DNA of 9,454 nt from Fibrobacterales bacterium (GTDB lineage Bacteria > Fibrobacterota > Fibrobacteria > Fibrobacterales > Fibrobacteraceae). The stretch is taken from the NCBI GenBank assembly GCA_025997455.1, contig BNUP01000085.1:1-9454 (forward strand), read 5' to 3'. The position numbers and the translations under genes are program-made. This document shows, one piece after another, positions 1-5,985 of this stretch. The notes beneath the pieces were generated by a model that saw only the letters and a program-made list of their open reading frames with translations, was not told the DNA's origin and ran no database searches. Position 1 is the stretch's first letter, and every line of letters starts with the position of its first letter.

Positions 1-2
1 GT

Positions 3-656
3 ATTCCGGGAATTCCTGGTGTTGGTTGCGAACTTACAGACAACGGATCCACATTCACGCTTACTTGCGGTGAAACGGAGGTAAGTTGGGCAAAGGCACT
101 TTGCGGCGGCACTGCATATAACCCTTTGATCGCCGCCTGCGATGCTCGTGACGGGAAAATCTACGCTTTCGTAACCATAGGTGGGCAGGTTTGGATGGCG
201 GAGAATTTGAACTACAATGCGAGCGGGAGTAAGTGTTACTCTAATAACACAGCGAATTGCGATAAATACGGACGGCTTTACGATTGGGCAACTGCGACTA
301 CCGCTTGCCCCACAGGCTGGCATTTGCCAAGCGATGCTGAGTGGACAAAACTTACCGACTATGTTGGCGGCAGAAGTATTGCCGGAACAAAATTAAAAGC
401 AAGTAGCGGGTGGAATGCTTACGACGGTATCCCTTTCGGCACTGATGATTACGGTTTTAGTGCTTTGCCCGGAGGCTACGGCAGCTCCGGTGGCAGTTTC
501 TACTATGTCGGCAACTACGGCTTCTGGTGGAGTACTACGGAGGACAATGCGAGCTACGCCTACAGCAGGGGCATGAACTACTACAGCGAGGATGTGAGCA
601 GCTACAACGACGCTAAGGACGACTACTGGTTTAGTGTGCGTTGTTTAAGGGACTAA
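3..656 (+). CDS. FISUMP-domain protein, C-terminal part (5' end outside window)
   Basis: The reading frame is open from the first bases of the window, so the real start lies upstream; 217 residues are visible. The TTG at 126 lies inside the domain lead-in and is not a credible start. Visible residues 1-9 (IPGIPGVGC) are collagen-like. They are followed by a Cys-containing lead-in (LTCG at 20-23, ALCGGTAY at 33-40) and then the FISUMP domain (Fibrobacter succinogenes major paralogous domain): WMAENLNY at 64-71, GRLYDW at 90-95, CPTGWHLPSDAEW at 102-114, ALPGGYG, WWSTTE, and a terminal SVRCLRD. FISUMP proteins are usually exported, often as lipoproteins or surface proteins; their biochemical role is not established. 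The cysteines suggest an oxidising extracytoplasmic location. The gene ends at TAA and is followed at once by a stem-loop. The domain call is confident; the function is unknown. Confidence 0.92.
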   Translation: MPGIPGVGCELTDNGSTFTLTCGETEVSWAKALCGGTAYNPLIAACDARDGKIYAFVTIGGQVWMAENLNYNASGSKCYSNNTANCDKYGRLYDWATATTACPTGWHLPSDAEWTKLTDYVGGRSIAGTKLKASSGWNAYDGIPFGTDDYGFSALPGGYGSSGGSFYYVGNYGFWWSTTEDNASYAYSRGMNYYSEDVSSYNDAKDDYWFSVRCLRD

Positions 657-697
657 GTTTTCCCTGCTAAGCCCGTAAGGGCAAGAGCAGGGAAAAC
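657..697 (+). terminator. nested stem-loop after the FISUMP gene, possible terminator
   Basis: A perfect 12-bp outer stem (GTTTTCCCTGCT at 657-668 with AGCAGGGAAAAC at 686-697) encloses a second 4-bp GCCC/GGGC stem with a GTAA tetraloop (671-682). It starts directly after the TAA stop of the FISUMP gene. There is no T-run on either side, so it is not a textbook intrinsic terminator. It may instead protect the mRNA 3' end or belong to the dispersed palindrome family that follows. The structure is certain; the role is inferred. Confidence 0.5.
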
Positions 698-760
698 CGC
701 CGTTAGCCCGCCGATTTAAGATTGCAATTTAATTTTAATGTGGCTGGCGGGCAAACGGCG
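698..760. repeat. imperfect inverted repeat, 15-bp arms
   Basis: CGCCGTTAGCCCGCC (698-712) pairs with GGCGGGCAAACGGCG (746-760) with one mismatch, around an AT-rich 33-nt loop. It abuts the preceding stem-loop without a gap. It resembles extragenic palindromic repeats; no coding content is apparent. Confidence 0.7.
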
Positions 761-784
761 TGCGATTTTGGATTGGCGCGTTGT

Positions 785-868
785 CATTATGAAAATAATG
801 CCTGAGGCGCGGTGGGCGGGCGGCATAAATGCCACCCCTACTGTCATTATCGGGCTTGACCCGATAAT
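785..868. repeat. cluster of three REP-like palindromes
   Basis: Three separate palindromes lie in this gene-free stretch. CATTAT-GAAA-ATAATG is at 785-800. GGCAT-AA-ATGCC is at 822-833, within a GGGCGGC...CACCCCTAC context that resembles the palindromes at 1034 and 7823. ATTATCGGG-CTTGA-CCCGATAAT is at 846-868 with 9-bp arms. The last is of the widespread GGGCTTGACCC extragenic palindrome type. No open frame of coding character covers them. Confidence 0.7.
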
Positions 869-903
869 CCAATGCTTGCAATGGTGACTTATCATTGCAT
901 TTT

Positions 904-935
904 TTGTCTACTCGTGTCGGAGCACGAGTAGACAA
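904..935. repeat. perfect 13-bp inverted repeat
   Basis: TTGTCTACTCGTG (904-916) and CACGAGTAGACAA (923-935) are exact reverse complements around a 6-nt TCGGAG loop. The core CTCGTG-TCGGAG-CACGAG (911-928) recurs with one base fewer at 7510-7526. In both places it sits a short way ahead of the 72-nt dispersed unit, so it is probably part of the same composite element. Confidence 0.75.
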
Positions 936-940
936 TGCAT

Positions 941-1012
941 CTTAGATTGACAGAAAAGAAATGGATAAGTTAGTCTGTCCAGTCGCCTATCGGCTTGGTG
1001 TCCCGCCTGCAC
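941..1012 (+). repeat. 72-nt dispersed repeat, copy A
   Basis: This 72-nt unit begins CTTAGATTGACAG and ends GTGTCCCGCCTGCAC. It matches 7551-7622 at 69 of 72 positions with no gap and in the same orientation. In this copy the right end continues into a small TCCCG/CGGGA palindrome (1001-1016). Neither copy has a coding frame with protein-like character, which argues for a non-coding element. Confidence 0.85.
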
Positions 1013-1033
1013 GGGAATGACAATCCTACAAAC

Positions 1034-1091
1034 GGGCGAATACTATTCGCCCCTACAATGATACGGACGGGTTTAAAACCCGCCCCTACAA
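1034..1091 (+). repeat. paired palindrome module, copy A
   Basis: Two palindromes lie back to back: GGGCGAAT-ACT-ATTCGCCC (1034-1052) and CGGGTTT-A-AAACCCG (1068-1082). Each is followed by CCCTACAA or a close form. The whole module recurs at 7823-7881 with one substitution in the spacer, a one-base insertion and small changes in the second palindrome. Read on the minus strand it lies just past the fliR stop, where it could also help end transcription. Confidence 0.8.
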
Positions 1092-1099
1092 TTCCCTTT

Positions 1100-1160
1100 C
1101 TCCACTTTCAACTTTACAATCTATTCCCCACACCCTACACCCTACTTTCAACTCCTGCAA
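1100..1160 (+). repeat. C/A-rich degenerate repeat tract
   Basis: The tract carries ACTTTCAACTTTACA (from about 1105), CCCCACACCCTACACCCTAC (about 1127-1146) and another CTTTCAACTCCTGCA. The same submotifs occur at 3530-3722 and 7631-7959. It ends only a few bases from the fliR stop codon. Confidence 0.65.
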
Positions 1161-1165
1161 CATCG

Positions 1166-1957
1166 CTACCCCGCACGCAAAATTGCAAATAACGCCCTTT
1201 GCAATTGCTCAAAGTTAGCGTTAAAAAGTTGCACCATAAGCGGGAAGGAATAAATGATTACCACAGTGCCCCAAATCACTTTTAGCGGCACACCTAAAAT
1301 CCAAACCTGCATTTGAGGCATAACGCGGTTCATTAAGCCGAGTGCAACGGTGCATAAAAAAATCGCGCCCATAACCGGTGCTGCAAACTGAAAGGCGGTA
1401 ACAAATGAACTCGCCGAAAGCAAAATGAAAATAGCGGCAAAACTTCGAGTGTCCCAAATAAAATGACCCATAGGGATATATTGAAAACTTTCAAAAAGCA
1501 CGCGGATAAAAAAGAAATGACCTCCGCTTGCAATAAAAATCACCACCAGAATTACGGTTAAAACTATTGAAAATAAATCGCTTTGATATTCGGTAAACGG
1601 ATTCATAGTTCCCTGCATAATACCGATGTCGCGTGCTATCCATTCACCGCCCATAGCGATAAAATGCAAAAGGAACGAGGCTGCAAACCCGATTAACACG
1701 CCTATAAAAACCTGCTCCAAAACGAGCATAAAAAAGAACACGGGCGAATTGGAAATGGTAAAGCCTATAAGCGGCATCTGCGGAAAAACAAGAATTGCGA
1801 GGAGTAGAGATATAGCGGCTTTTACGGAAATAGGCACTGCATTTTGGTTAAATACGGGCAAAATAAAAATTACCGTGGAAATCCGCACAAGTGCGAGAAT
1901 AAAGAGTTCTATTTTCTCAACGGCAAGGTCGGCAACAGAAGAGGCAAGTGAAAGCAT
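1166..1957 (-). CDS. fliR: flagellar biosynthetic protein FliR (export gate)
   Basis: The 263-residue length is normal for FliR, an integral inner-membrane subunit that with FliP and FliQ forms the export gate of the flagellar type III secretion apparatus. Several hydrophobic segments are visible, at about residues 15-35, 47-64, 72-100, 127-147, 172-200 and 226-245. Family-like features are the N-terminal ALVRIS...LPVF region, the E81-x4-G86-x3-G90 glycine-spaced helix, SGGHFFFIRVLFESFQYIPMG (split at 144-164) and the cytoplasmic GLMNR-VMPQMQVWILGVPLK loop (207-226). The ATG overlaps the TAA of the upstream gene by one base (TAATG), implying translational coupling. No fliP, fliQ or flhB is adjacent, which is unusual for flagellar operons. 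The alternative, a virulence-type SctT homologue, is less likely since no other secretion genes are present. Confidence 0.9.
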   Translation of the reverse strand: MLSLASSVADLAVEKIELFILALVRISTVIFILPVFNQNAVPISVKAAISLLLAILVFPQMPLIGFTISNSPVFFFMLVLEQVFIGVLIGFAASFLLHFIAMGGEWIARDIGIMQGTMNPFTEYQSDLFSIVLTVILVVIFIASGGHFFFIRVLFESFQYIPMGHFIWDTRSFAAIFILLSASSFVTAFQFAAPVMGAIFLCTVALGLMNRVMPQMQVWILGVPLKVIWGTVVIIYSFPLMVQLFNANFEQLQRALFAILRAG

Positions 1958-2484
1958 TATTTACGAGACCACTTTTTCCTGAATCTCGGTTCGTTCAAAA
2001 TCGCAAGCCATAAAATTCCCTGTTCTGTATGAGAAATGTCTATATGTTGAGAATATAGACTCGGAGATTTCGTCTGTTGGTCTTTATATACGGTTGGGAT
2101 GTAGGTTGAGGATGAAATCGATTCAAAAGGACTTGGACGGTCGGTGATTGATTGAAACGGTTGCTTGTAATTGTATATGCCCGATGTTTTTTCTTCTGCA
2201 ATTTCTTCCGCAGTCGGTATTTCGTTTTCCAAATTGCCGTCGAATTTTCGTTCTTCTGTTTCGTCCTCTTCCGTTTCGGTTGCCTGTTCGGCTTCCTCTT
2301 TTGGGGGCAAGCCGAGTGCTTCGCGGAGTTCTCTATACGGGTCGGGAATAGGTTGTGATTCGCGCGGTGCAGGTTCACTGCGTTGCACAGGCGCGGTTCT
2401 CTTCGCCTTTTCCTTTTTTTGCTTGGAATAAGCGGCTATCATTTGGATAGCGGCAATTGCCAAGAATATGAGTAGAGTTTCCAT
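1957..2484 (-). CDS. hypothetical single-TM protein between floA and fliR
   Basis: The product has 175 residues. One N-terminal hydrophobic segment (about 3-19, LLIFLAIAAIQMIAAY) is followed by a basic stretch (SKQKKEKAKR), which suggests an N-out/C-in anchor by the positive-inside rule. Residues 30-100 are Pro- and Glu-rich and probably disordered, with a predicted short helix at PYRELREALGLPPKEEAE. The last 25 residues (EQGILWLAILNEPRFRKKW) form a conserved-looking tail that resembles a short C-terminal motif of many small bacterial membrane-anchored proteins, of the form ILxEILxxPxxxR. FliO is another small single-TM protein in export-gate operons, but I see no specific FliO match. No strong ribosome-binding site precedes the ATG. 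It overlaps fliR by one base and lies 55 nt after floA. The gene is real given the tight packing; the function is unknown. Confidence 0.8.
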   Translation of the reverse strand: METLLIFLAIAAIQMIAAYSKQKKEKAKRTAPVQRSEPAPRESQPIPDPYRELREALGLPPKEEAEQATETEEDETEERKFDGNLENEIPTAEEIAEEKTSGIYNYKQPFQSITDRPSPFESISSSTYIPTVYKDQQTKSPSLYSQHIDISHTEQGILWLAILNEPRFRKKWSRK

Positions 2485-2520
2485 AATTAGAAGGGGTAGT
2501 GAGCAACAGCGTGCGAGCGA

Positions 2521-2536
2521 GGGGAAGGCATTCCCC
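2521..2536 (-). other. short hairpin between floA and the next gene
   Basis: GGGGAA-GGCA-TTCCCC forms a 6-bp stem inside the 55-nt gap between the floA stop and the next start. It has no T-run and is too close to the next gene to be a strong terminator; it may modulate mRNA stability. Confidence 0.4.
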
Positions 2537-2539
2537 TAC

Positions 2540-3514
2540 TCACTTCTTTTCCTCTGCACCGGAAATTTGCGTTCTCATCTGCGTATCTGCTTTAATGTTC
2601 TGCAAATTGTAGTAGTCCATAACGCCGAGATGTCCGCTCTTTAACGCCTCTGCCATTGCAAGCGGAACCTGCACCTCCGCTTCAACAACCCGCGCCTGCA
2701 TTTCCACAACCTTCGCCTTCATCTCCTGCTCCGCCGCCGCTGCCATTGCCCGCCGTTCCTCCGCCTTTGCCTGTGCAATTTTTTTATCCGCCTCTGCACG
2801 GTCGGTCTCCAAAATCGCACCTATATTATGACCCACATCAACATCTGCAATATCGATAGACAGAATTTCAAACGCCGTTCCCGCATCCAAACCGCTCGCG
2901 AGCACCTTTTTGGAAATCATATTCGGATTTTCCAAAACCTCTTTATGAGTTTTTGCAGAACCTATGGAACTCACAATACCCTCGCCAACGCGTGCGATAA
3001 CCGTCTCTTCGCCCGCACCGCCCACGAGTTTTCGTATGCTCGCCCGCACAGTAATTCGCGTTACCGCCTGCAACTGGATGCCGTCGAGTGCAACCGCGCT
3101 CACCTTCGGCGTGGTAATCACCTTTGGATTTACGCTCATCTGCACAGCCTCAAGAACATTTCGCCCTGCCAAATCGATAGCCGCACTCTCCGCAAAAGAC
3201 AACGGAATGTTCGCTTTATTCGCCGCAATAACAGCCTGCACCACGCGCAAAACATTACCGCCCGAAAGATGATGCGCCTCCAAAAGATTACTCTCAACGG
3301 GAATACCCGCCTTCACGCTCAAAATTCGTGCCTCAACTATCATTCGCGGATTAACCCTGCGCAAGCGCATTCCGAGCAACTGAAAAATACTGACACTCGC
3401 CCTTGAGAACAACGCCTGCAACCACAAACTGAAGAAACTCGCGAGAAAATAAATCAACGCAAGAGCCAATATTGCAAGAACCACTGCTCCGACCAAAAAT
3501 AAACTGCTGTTCAT
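2540..3514 (-). CDS. floA: flotillin-like protein FloA
   Basis: The product has 324 residues from the ATG at 3514, close to the family norm of about 330. This start gives MNSSLFLVGAVVLAILALAL, the typical hydrophobic membrane hairpin (about residues 5-36), and is preceded by AGAGG. The open frame extends 64 codons further upstream, but that part is translated C/A-rich repeat and should be left out. After the hairpin comes the FloA/SPFH region (GMRLRRVNP, VEARILSVKAGIPV, NLLEAHHLSGGNV, VVQAVIAANKANI, KVITTPKVSAVALDGIQLQAVTRITVRA). A coiled-coil, Ala/Glu/Lys-rich segment follows (about 235-285), then VPLAMAEALKSGHLGVMDYYNLQNI. FloA proteins assemble into foci that organise membrane domains and protein complexes. 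The usual NfeD-type partner is not visible; the next genes are an unknown TM protein and fliR. The floA leader contains the 3530-3626 repeat. Confidence 0.94.
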   Translation of the reverse strand: MNSSLFLVGAVVLAILALALIYFLASFFSLWLQALFSRASVSIFQLLGMRLRRVNPRMIVEARILSVKAGIPVESNLLEAHHLSGGNVLRVVQAVIAANKANIPLSFAESAAIDLAGRNVLEAVQMSVNPKVITTPKVSAVALDGIQLQAVTRITVRASIRKLVGGAGEETVIARVGEGIVSSIGSAKTHKEVLENPNMISKKVLASGLDAGTAFEILSIDIADVDVGHNIGAILETDRAEADKKIAQAKAEERRAMAAAAEQEMKAKVVEMQARVVEAEVQVPLAMAEALKSGHLGVMDYYNLQNIKADTQMRTQISGAEEKK

Positions 3515-3529
3515 AAACACCTCTGTGGT

Positions 3530-3626
3530 GGAAGGTAGAAAATTGGGGAGTGGAGAGTTGAAAGAGTAGAGAGTAAAGTTGAAAGTGGGGTGTAGGGTGT
3601 GGGGTGTAGGGTGTGGGGAACTCGGC
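3530..3626 (-). repeat. composite C/A-rich repeat in the floA leader, with GGGTGTR heptamers
   Basis: Read on the minus strand it starts GCCGAGTTCCCCACACCC, a junction also found at 7624-7642. It continues as a heptamer run and then TTTCAACTTTAC and TTTCAACTCTCCACTCC submotifs, and ends TTTTCTACCTTCC (3530-3542) just before the floA ribosome-binding site. On the plus strand the heptamer part is four GGGTGTA/GGGTGTG units plus GGG (3588-3618). That fits the G3-N4 pattern for a G-quadruplex, located in the floA template strand. Confidence 0.8.
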
Positions 3627-3699
3627 GTTGCAATAAGTATAGCCGCCCAATTAAAAAGAAATCGTGATAATCTGTATAAACAATGGCGGACAATAATAA

Positions 3700-3722
3700 C
3701 TTTCAACTTTACACTTTCAACT
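3700..3722 (+). repeat. short TTTCAACTTTACACTTTCAAC tract
   Basis: ACTTTCAACTTTACACTTTC, just past the metI stop codon, matches the tract at about 7892-7910 almost exactly and the one near 1105 in part. It is in the opposite orientation to the neighbouring 3530-3626 copy. No terminator hairpin is visible here, so met transcription could continue towards floA. Confidence 0.6.
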
Positions 3723-3729
3723 CAAAATC

Positions 3730-4395
3730 CTACCTCTTTTTAATCATCCTGTCCGAAATCCACGAGCCGAGAAGTTGCACTGCCTCAACCAGCACCACAA
3801 TTACAAGCACCGCACCTATCATCACATCGGTGCGAAAACGGTGATAGCCGTAACGAATTGCCAAATCACCGAGTCCGCCGCCGCCAATTGCACCTGCCAT
3901 TGCAGAGTAGCCTATAATGTTAATTACGGTAAGCGTTATCCCTGCCACAATTGAGGGCATCGCCTCAGGTATCATTACCTTGTAAACAATTTGCCAAGTA
4001 CTTGAACCCATAACCCGTGCCGCCAATAATACTTGCGGGTCTATTTCTTTAAGTGCGGATTCAATTACTCTCGCAACAAACGGAGATGCGGCAATTGCAA
4101 GAGGAACAATGGTCGCTTTTGTCCCCGTGCTTTCTCCTACAATCAAACGGGACAGCGGAAACACGAGAATCATCAAAATCAAAAACGGAAAGGAACGCAA
4201 TAAATTGACAACGCGAGAAAGAACATTATTTAACATTCGGCGAGGTTTTAAGCCAACCGGGTCGGTAAGATTCAGCACCACTCCAAGCGGTAATCCGAGC
4301 AATATTGAAAAAAAAGTAGTGCCTGCCACCATCAAAATAGTTTCGCACAGCGGAGTCAGCAGCATAGCAAAAACGGCGGAGACGGTGTCAAGCAT
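3730..4395 (-). CDS. metI: methionine ABC transporter permease MetI
   Basis: The 221-residue length is typical of MetI, the membrane subunit of the MetNIQ importer; two copies form the channel. Five hydrophobic segments are visible, at about 15-42, 60-86, 93-110, 147-172 and 190-210. The cytoplasmic coupling (EAA) loop is at about 112-146 (ESALKEIDPQVLLAARVMG, then STWQIVYKVMIPEAMP). The MetI-typical GGGGLGDLAIRYGY is at 171-184. The ATG lies inside the 3' end of metN with an 8-base overlap, so the two subunits are probably translationally coupled. It is the last gene of the met unit. No terminator is seen in the gap before floA. Confidence 0.93.
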   Translation of the reverse strand: MLDTVSAVFAMLLTPLCETILMVAGTTFFSILLGLPLGVVLNLTDPVGLKPRRMLNNVLSRVVNLLRSFPFLILMILVFPLSRLIVGESTGTKATIVPLAIAASPFVARVIESALKEIDPQVLLAARVMGSSTWQIVYKVMIPEAMPSIVAGITLTVINIIGYSAMAGAIGGGGLGDLAIRYGYHRFRTDVMIGAVLVIVVLVEAVQLLGSWISDRMIKKR

Positions 4396-5077
4396 GTTTT
4401 AACTCCTTTACGCTGACAATCGCACCTTGTTCGAGTTCCGCCACAAAATTGCAAGTTGCGCTAATCACTTCCATTTGATGTGAAATCATAATTACGGTAA
4501 GTCCCATTTCTTTTCGTATTTTTTTGAGCAATTCTAAAATAGATACGGTTGTTTGCGGATCTAATGCGCTTGTAGGTTCATCGCAAAAGAGAAGAGATGG
4601 GTTGTTGGCAAGTGCCCGTGCAATGGCGACCCGTTGTTTTTGCCCGCCCGAAAGACGACTTACGGGACTGGTTTCTTTTTCCGAAAGATCCACCCACGCC
4701 AAAAGTTCGCGTACTCTCGGTGCGATGCTCTCTTTTTTTGCACCTATAATTTCTAATGGATATGCTACATTGTCAAACACATTTCGAGAAGAAAATAAAT
4801 TGAACTGCTGAAACACCATACCGAGAGACCGTCGTTTTGCAAGCAGAGCCTTACTTTTTAAGACATCTGCCCGCTCGCCGTCAAAAAGTATCTCGCCTGA
4901 GTCGGGTCTTTCCAAAAGACTCATAAGGCGCACCAAAGTTGATTTGCCCGCACCGCTCCTGCCGATAATTCCGTAAAATGAATTCTGCGGGACTTCCAAG
5001 GAAATCCCGCGGATCACTTGATTACCGCAATACGATTTTTTAATGTCTTTTAGAGAAAGCACGGCAGAATTTAGCAA
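4388..5077 (-). CDS. metN: MetN-type ABC ATPase, short form without the C-terminal NIL domain
   Basis: This is the ATP-hydrolysing subunit of the methionine importer. Numbered from the TTG at 5077 it has 229 residues: Walker A GRSGAGKST at 39-47, Q-loop Q90, signature LSGGQ at 142-146, Walker B LLFCDEP with D166 and E167, D-loop SALD at 170-173 and switch H200. All catalytic elements are present. Typical MetN is about 340 residues and carries a C-terminal ACT-like NIL domain that binds methionine and shuts the transporter; this protein ends about 29 residues after the switch histidine, so that domain is absent. The start is uncertain: an in-frame stop lies two codons above the TTG, and the GTG at 5062 would give a family-like MLSLKDIKKSY start. 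Neither has a clear ribosome-binding site. The gene overlaps metI by 8 bases. Confidence 0.92.
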   Translation of the reverse strand: MLNSAVLSLKDIKKSYCGNQVIRGISLEVPQNSFYGIIGRSGAGKSTLVRLMSLLERPDSGEILFDGERADVLKSKALLAKRRSLGMVFQQFNLFSSRNVFDNVAYPLEIIGAKKESIAPRVRELLAWVDLSEKETSPVSRLSGGQKQRVAIARALANNPSLLFCDEPTSALDPQTTVSILELLKKIRKEMGLTVIMISHQMEVISATCNFVAELEQGAIVSVKELKHA

Positions 5078-5089
5078 ATGTTATGTGTC

Positions 5090-5141
5090 GCTCAGTAATC
5101 CCAAACCACCTCTTTACGAGTTAATCTGGGATTACTTCAGC
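5090..5141 (-). other. stem-loop in the metQ-metN gap
   Basis: AGTAATCCCA (5094-5103) and TGGGATTACT (5127-5136) form a perfect 10-bp stem, extended by GCT/AGC (5090-5092 with 5139-5141) across a small internal loop. It lies between the metQ stop and the metN start and has no T-run in the direction of transcription. Such hairpins after binding-protein genes commonly stabilise the upstream message so that the binding protein is made in excess. The stem is seen directly; the role is inferred. Confidence 0.6.
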
Positions 5142-5146
5142 AAATT

Positions 5147-5932
5147 TTAGAACGCCGGAACCACGCCACCGTTGTAGGTTTTCAAAATATACTGCTTAAC
5201 CTTTTCAGATTGAAGAGCCTTAACAAGTGCGAGTAAAGCGGGGTCTTTTTCGGTTCCTGCTTTTACAGCGAGAATGTTCACATAAGGCGATTTTGCACCT
5301 TCGAGCAAAAGGGCATCTTTCACAGGGTTGAGTTTTGCATCAAGGGCATAATTACCGTTGATTAACGCACCATCCACATCTTGCAACACGCGGGGAAGTT
5401 GTGCGGCATCGAGTTCTCGGAAACGCAATTTTTTAGGATTATCGACAATGTTTAGCGGAGTTCCTTCCAAACCGGCTTTTGCATCGAGTTTAATAATTCC
5501 GTTTGCCTCAAGCAACAACAGTGCACGACCTTCATTGGTCGGGTCGTTAGGAATGGCTATTAGTGCGTTTTCTTTTAAGTCTTTAATGTTTTTGATTTTT
5601 TTGGAATAAAATCCAAAAGGTTCAACATGAATGCCCGCAAGTGACACCAAATTCAGTTTTCTCTCTCTGTTAAATGACTCTAAATAGGGCAAGTGCTGAA
5701 AAAAATTCGCCTGTAACTGCCCGTCGTTCAACGCGAGGTTAGGAGTGACATAATCGGTGAACTCAACAACCTCTAAGTTTATTCCCTGCGACTTGAGGTC
5801 GTCTTTCACAAGTGCGAGAAGTTCGGCGTGTGGCACGGGAGTTGCACCGACTTTGATGGTTTTGTTATTGCTTGCGCCTAAGAACAGCAGAAGCGATGCG
5901 ATGGCTAAGCCTGAAACGAGCAATTTGTTCAT
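5147..5932 (-). CDS. metQ: methionine-binding protein MetQ (NlpA family), lipobox cysteine absent
   Basis: The product has 261 residues. A Sec-type signal is at about 1-20 (MNKLL, then VSGLAIASLLLFLGA), followed by the NlpA/MetQ fold: IKVGATPVPHAELL at 26-39, VEFTDYVTPNLALNDGQLQ, ANFFQHLPYLESF, IPNDPTNEGRALLLLE, then LRFRELDAAQLPRVL, DGALINGNYALDA and a final region around KSPYVNILAVK. The protein captures methionine, or a related small substrate, and delivers it to MetI. MetQ is normally a lipoprotein, but position 21, where the lipobox cysteine is expected (FLGAS), is serine (AGC), one base away from TGC. It may therefore be a soluble periplasmic protein. The ATG has AGGAG five bases upstream and a promoter-like element further up. 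It is the first gene of the met unit. Confidence 0.93.
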   Translation of the reverse strand: MNKLLVSGLAIASLLLFLGASNNKTIKVGATPVPHAELLALVKDDLKSQGINLEVVEFTDYVTPNLALNDGQLQANFFQHLPYLESFNRERKLNLVSLAGIHVEPFGFYSKKIKNIKDLKENALIAIPNDPTNEGRALLLLEANGIIKLDAKAGLEGTPLNIVDNPKKLRFRELDAAQLPRVLQDVDGALINGNYALDAKLNPVKDALLLEGAKSPYVNILAVKAGTEKDPALLALVKALQSEKVKQYILKTYNGGVVPAF

Positions 5933-5949
5933 AAGAACTCCTAAGGTTT

Positions 5950-5975
5950 CACTTGAAATTTTATTATTCCAAGTG
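5950..5975 (-). promoter_or_regulatory. inverted repeat in the metQ leader
   Basis: CACTTG (5950-5955) and CAAGTG (5970-5975) are exact reverse complements around an AT-rich loop, between the predicted promoter and the metQ ribosome-binding site. It could be an operator or a leader hairpin. It does not match the MetJ box or any SAM riboswitch consensus that I can recognise. Confidence 0.35.
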
Positions 5976-5985
5976 GTATAGTAGG

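Noticed and set aside
735..935. 66-residue minus-strand reading frame in the left repeat region
   Set aside because: It is composed entirely of palindromic repeat sequence, has no ribosome-binding site and no protein-like composition.
1034..1091. CRISPR-like spacing of palindromes
   Set aside because: There are only two different palindromes, with no regular repeat-spacer array and no cas genes.
995..1192. 65-residue plus-strand reading frame
   Set aside because: It spans the dispersed repeats and overlaps the end of fliR; the translation is repeat-derived.
2828..3406. 192-residue plus-strand reading frame opposite floA
   Set aside because: It is antisense to a strongly conserved gene; His/Arg/Asn-rich composition typical of a shadow frame.
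3636..3641. TATACT on the minus strand as a -10 box for floA
   Set aside because: No acceptable -35 at 16-18 bases; one hexamer alone is too weak to annotate.
3515..3706. 64-codon N-terminal extension of floA
   Set aside because: The extension translates C/A-rich repeat DNA (HPTPHTLHPT). The internal ATG at 3514 has a ribosome-binding site and gives the family-typical N-terminus.
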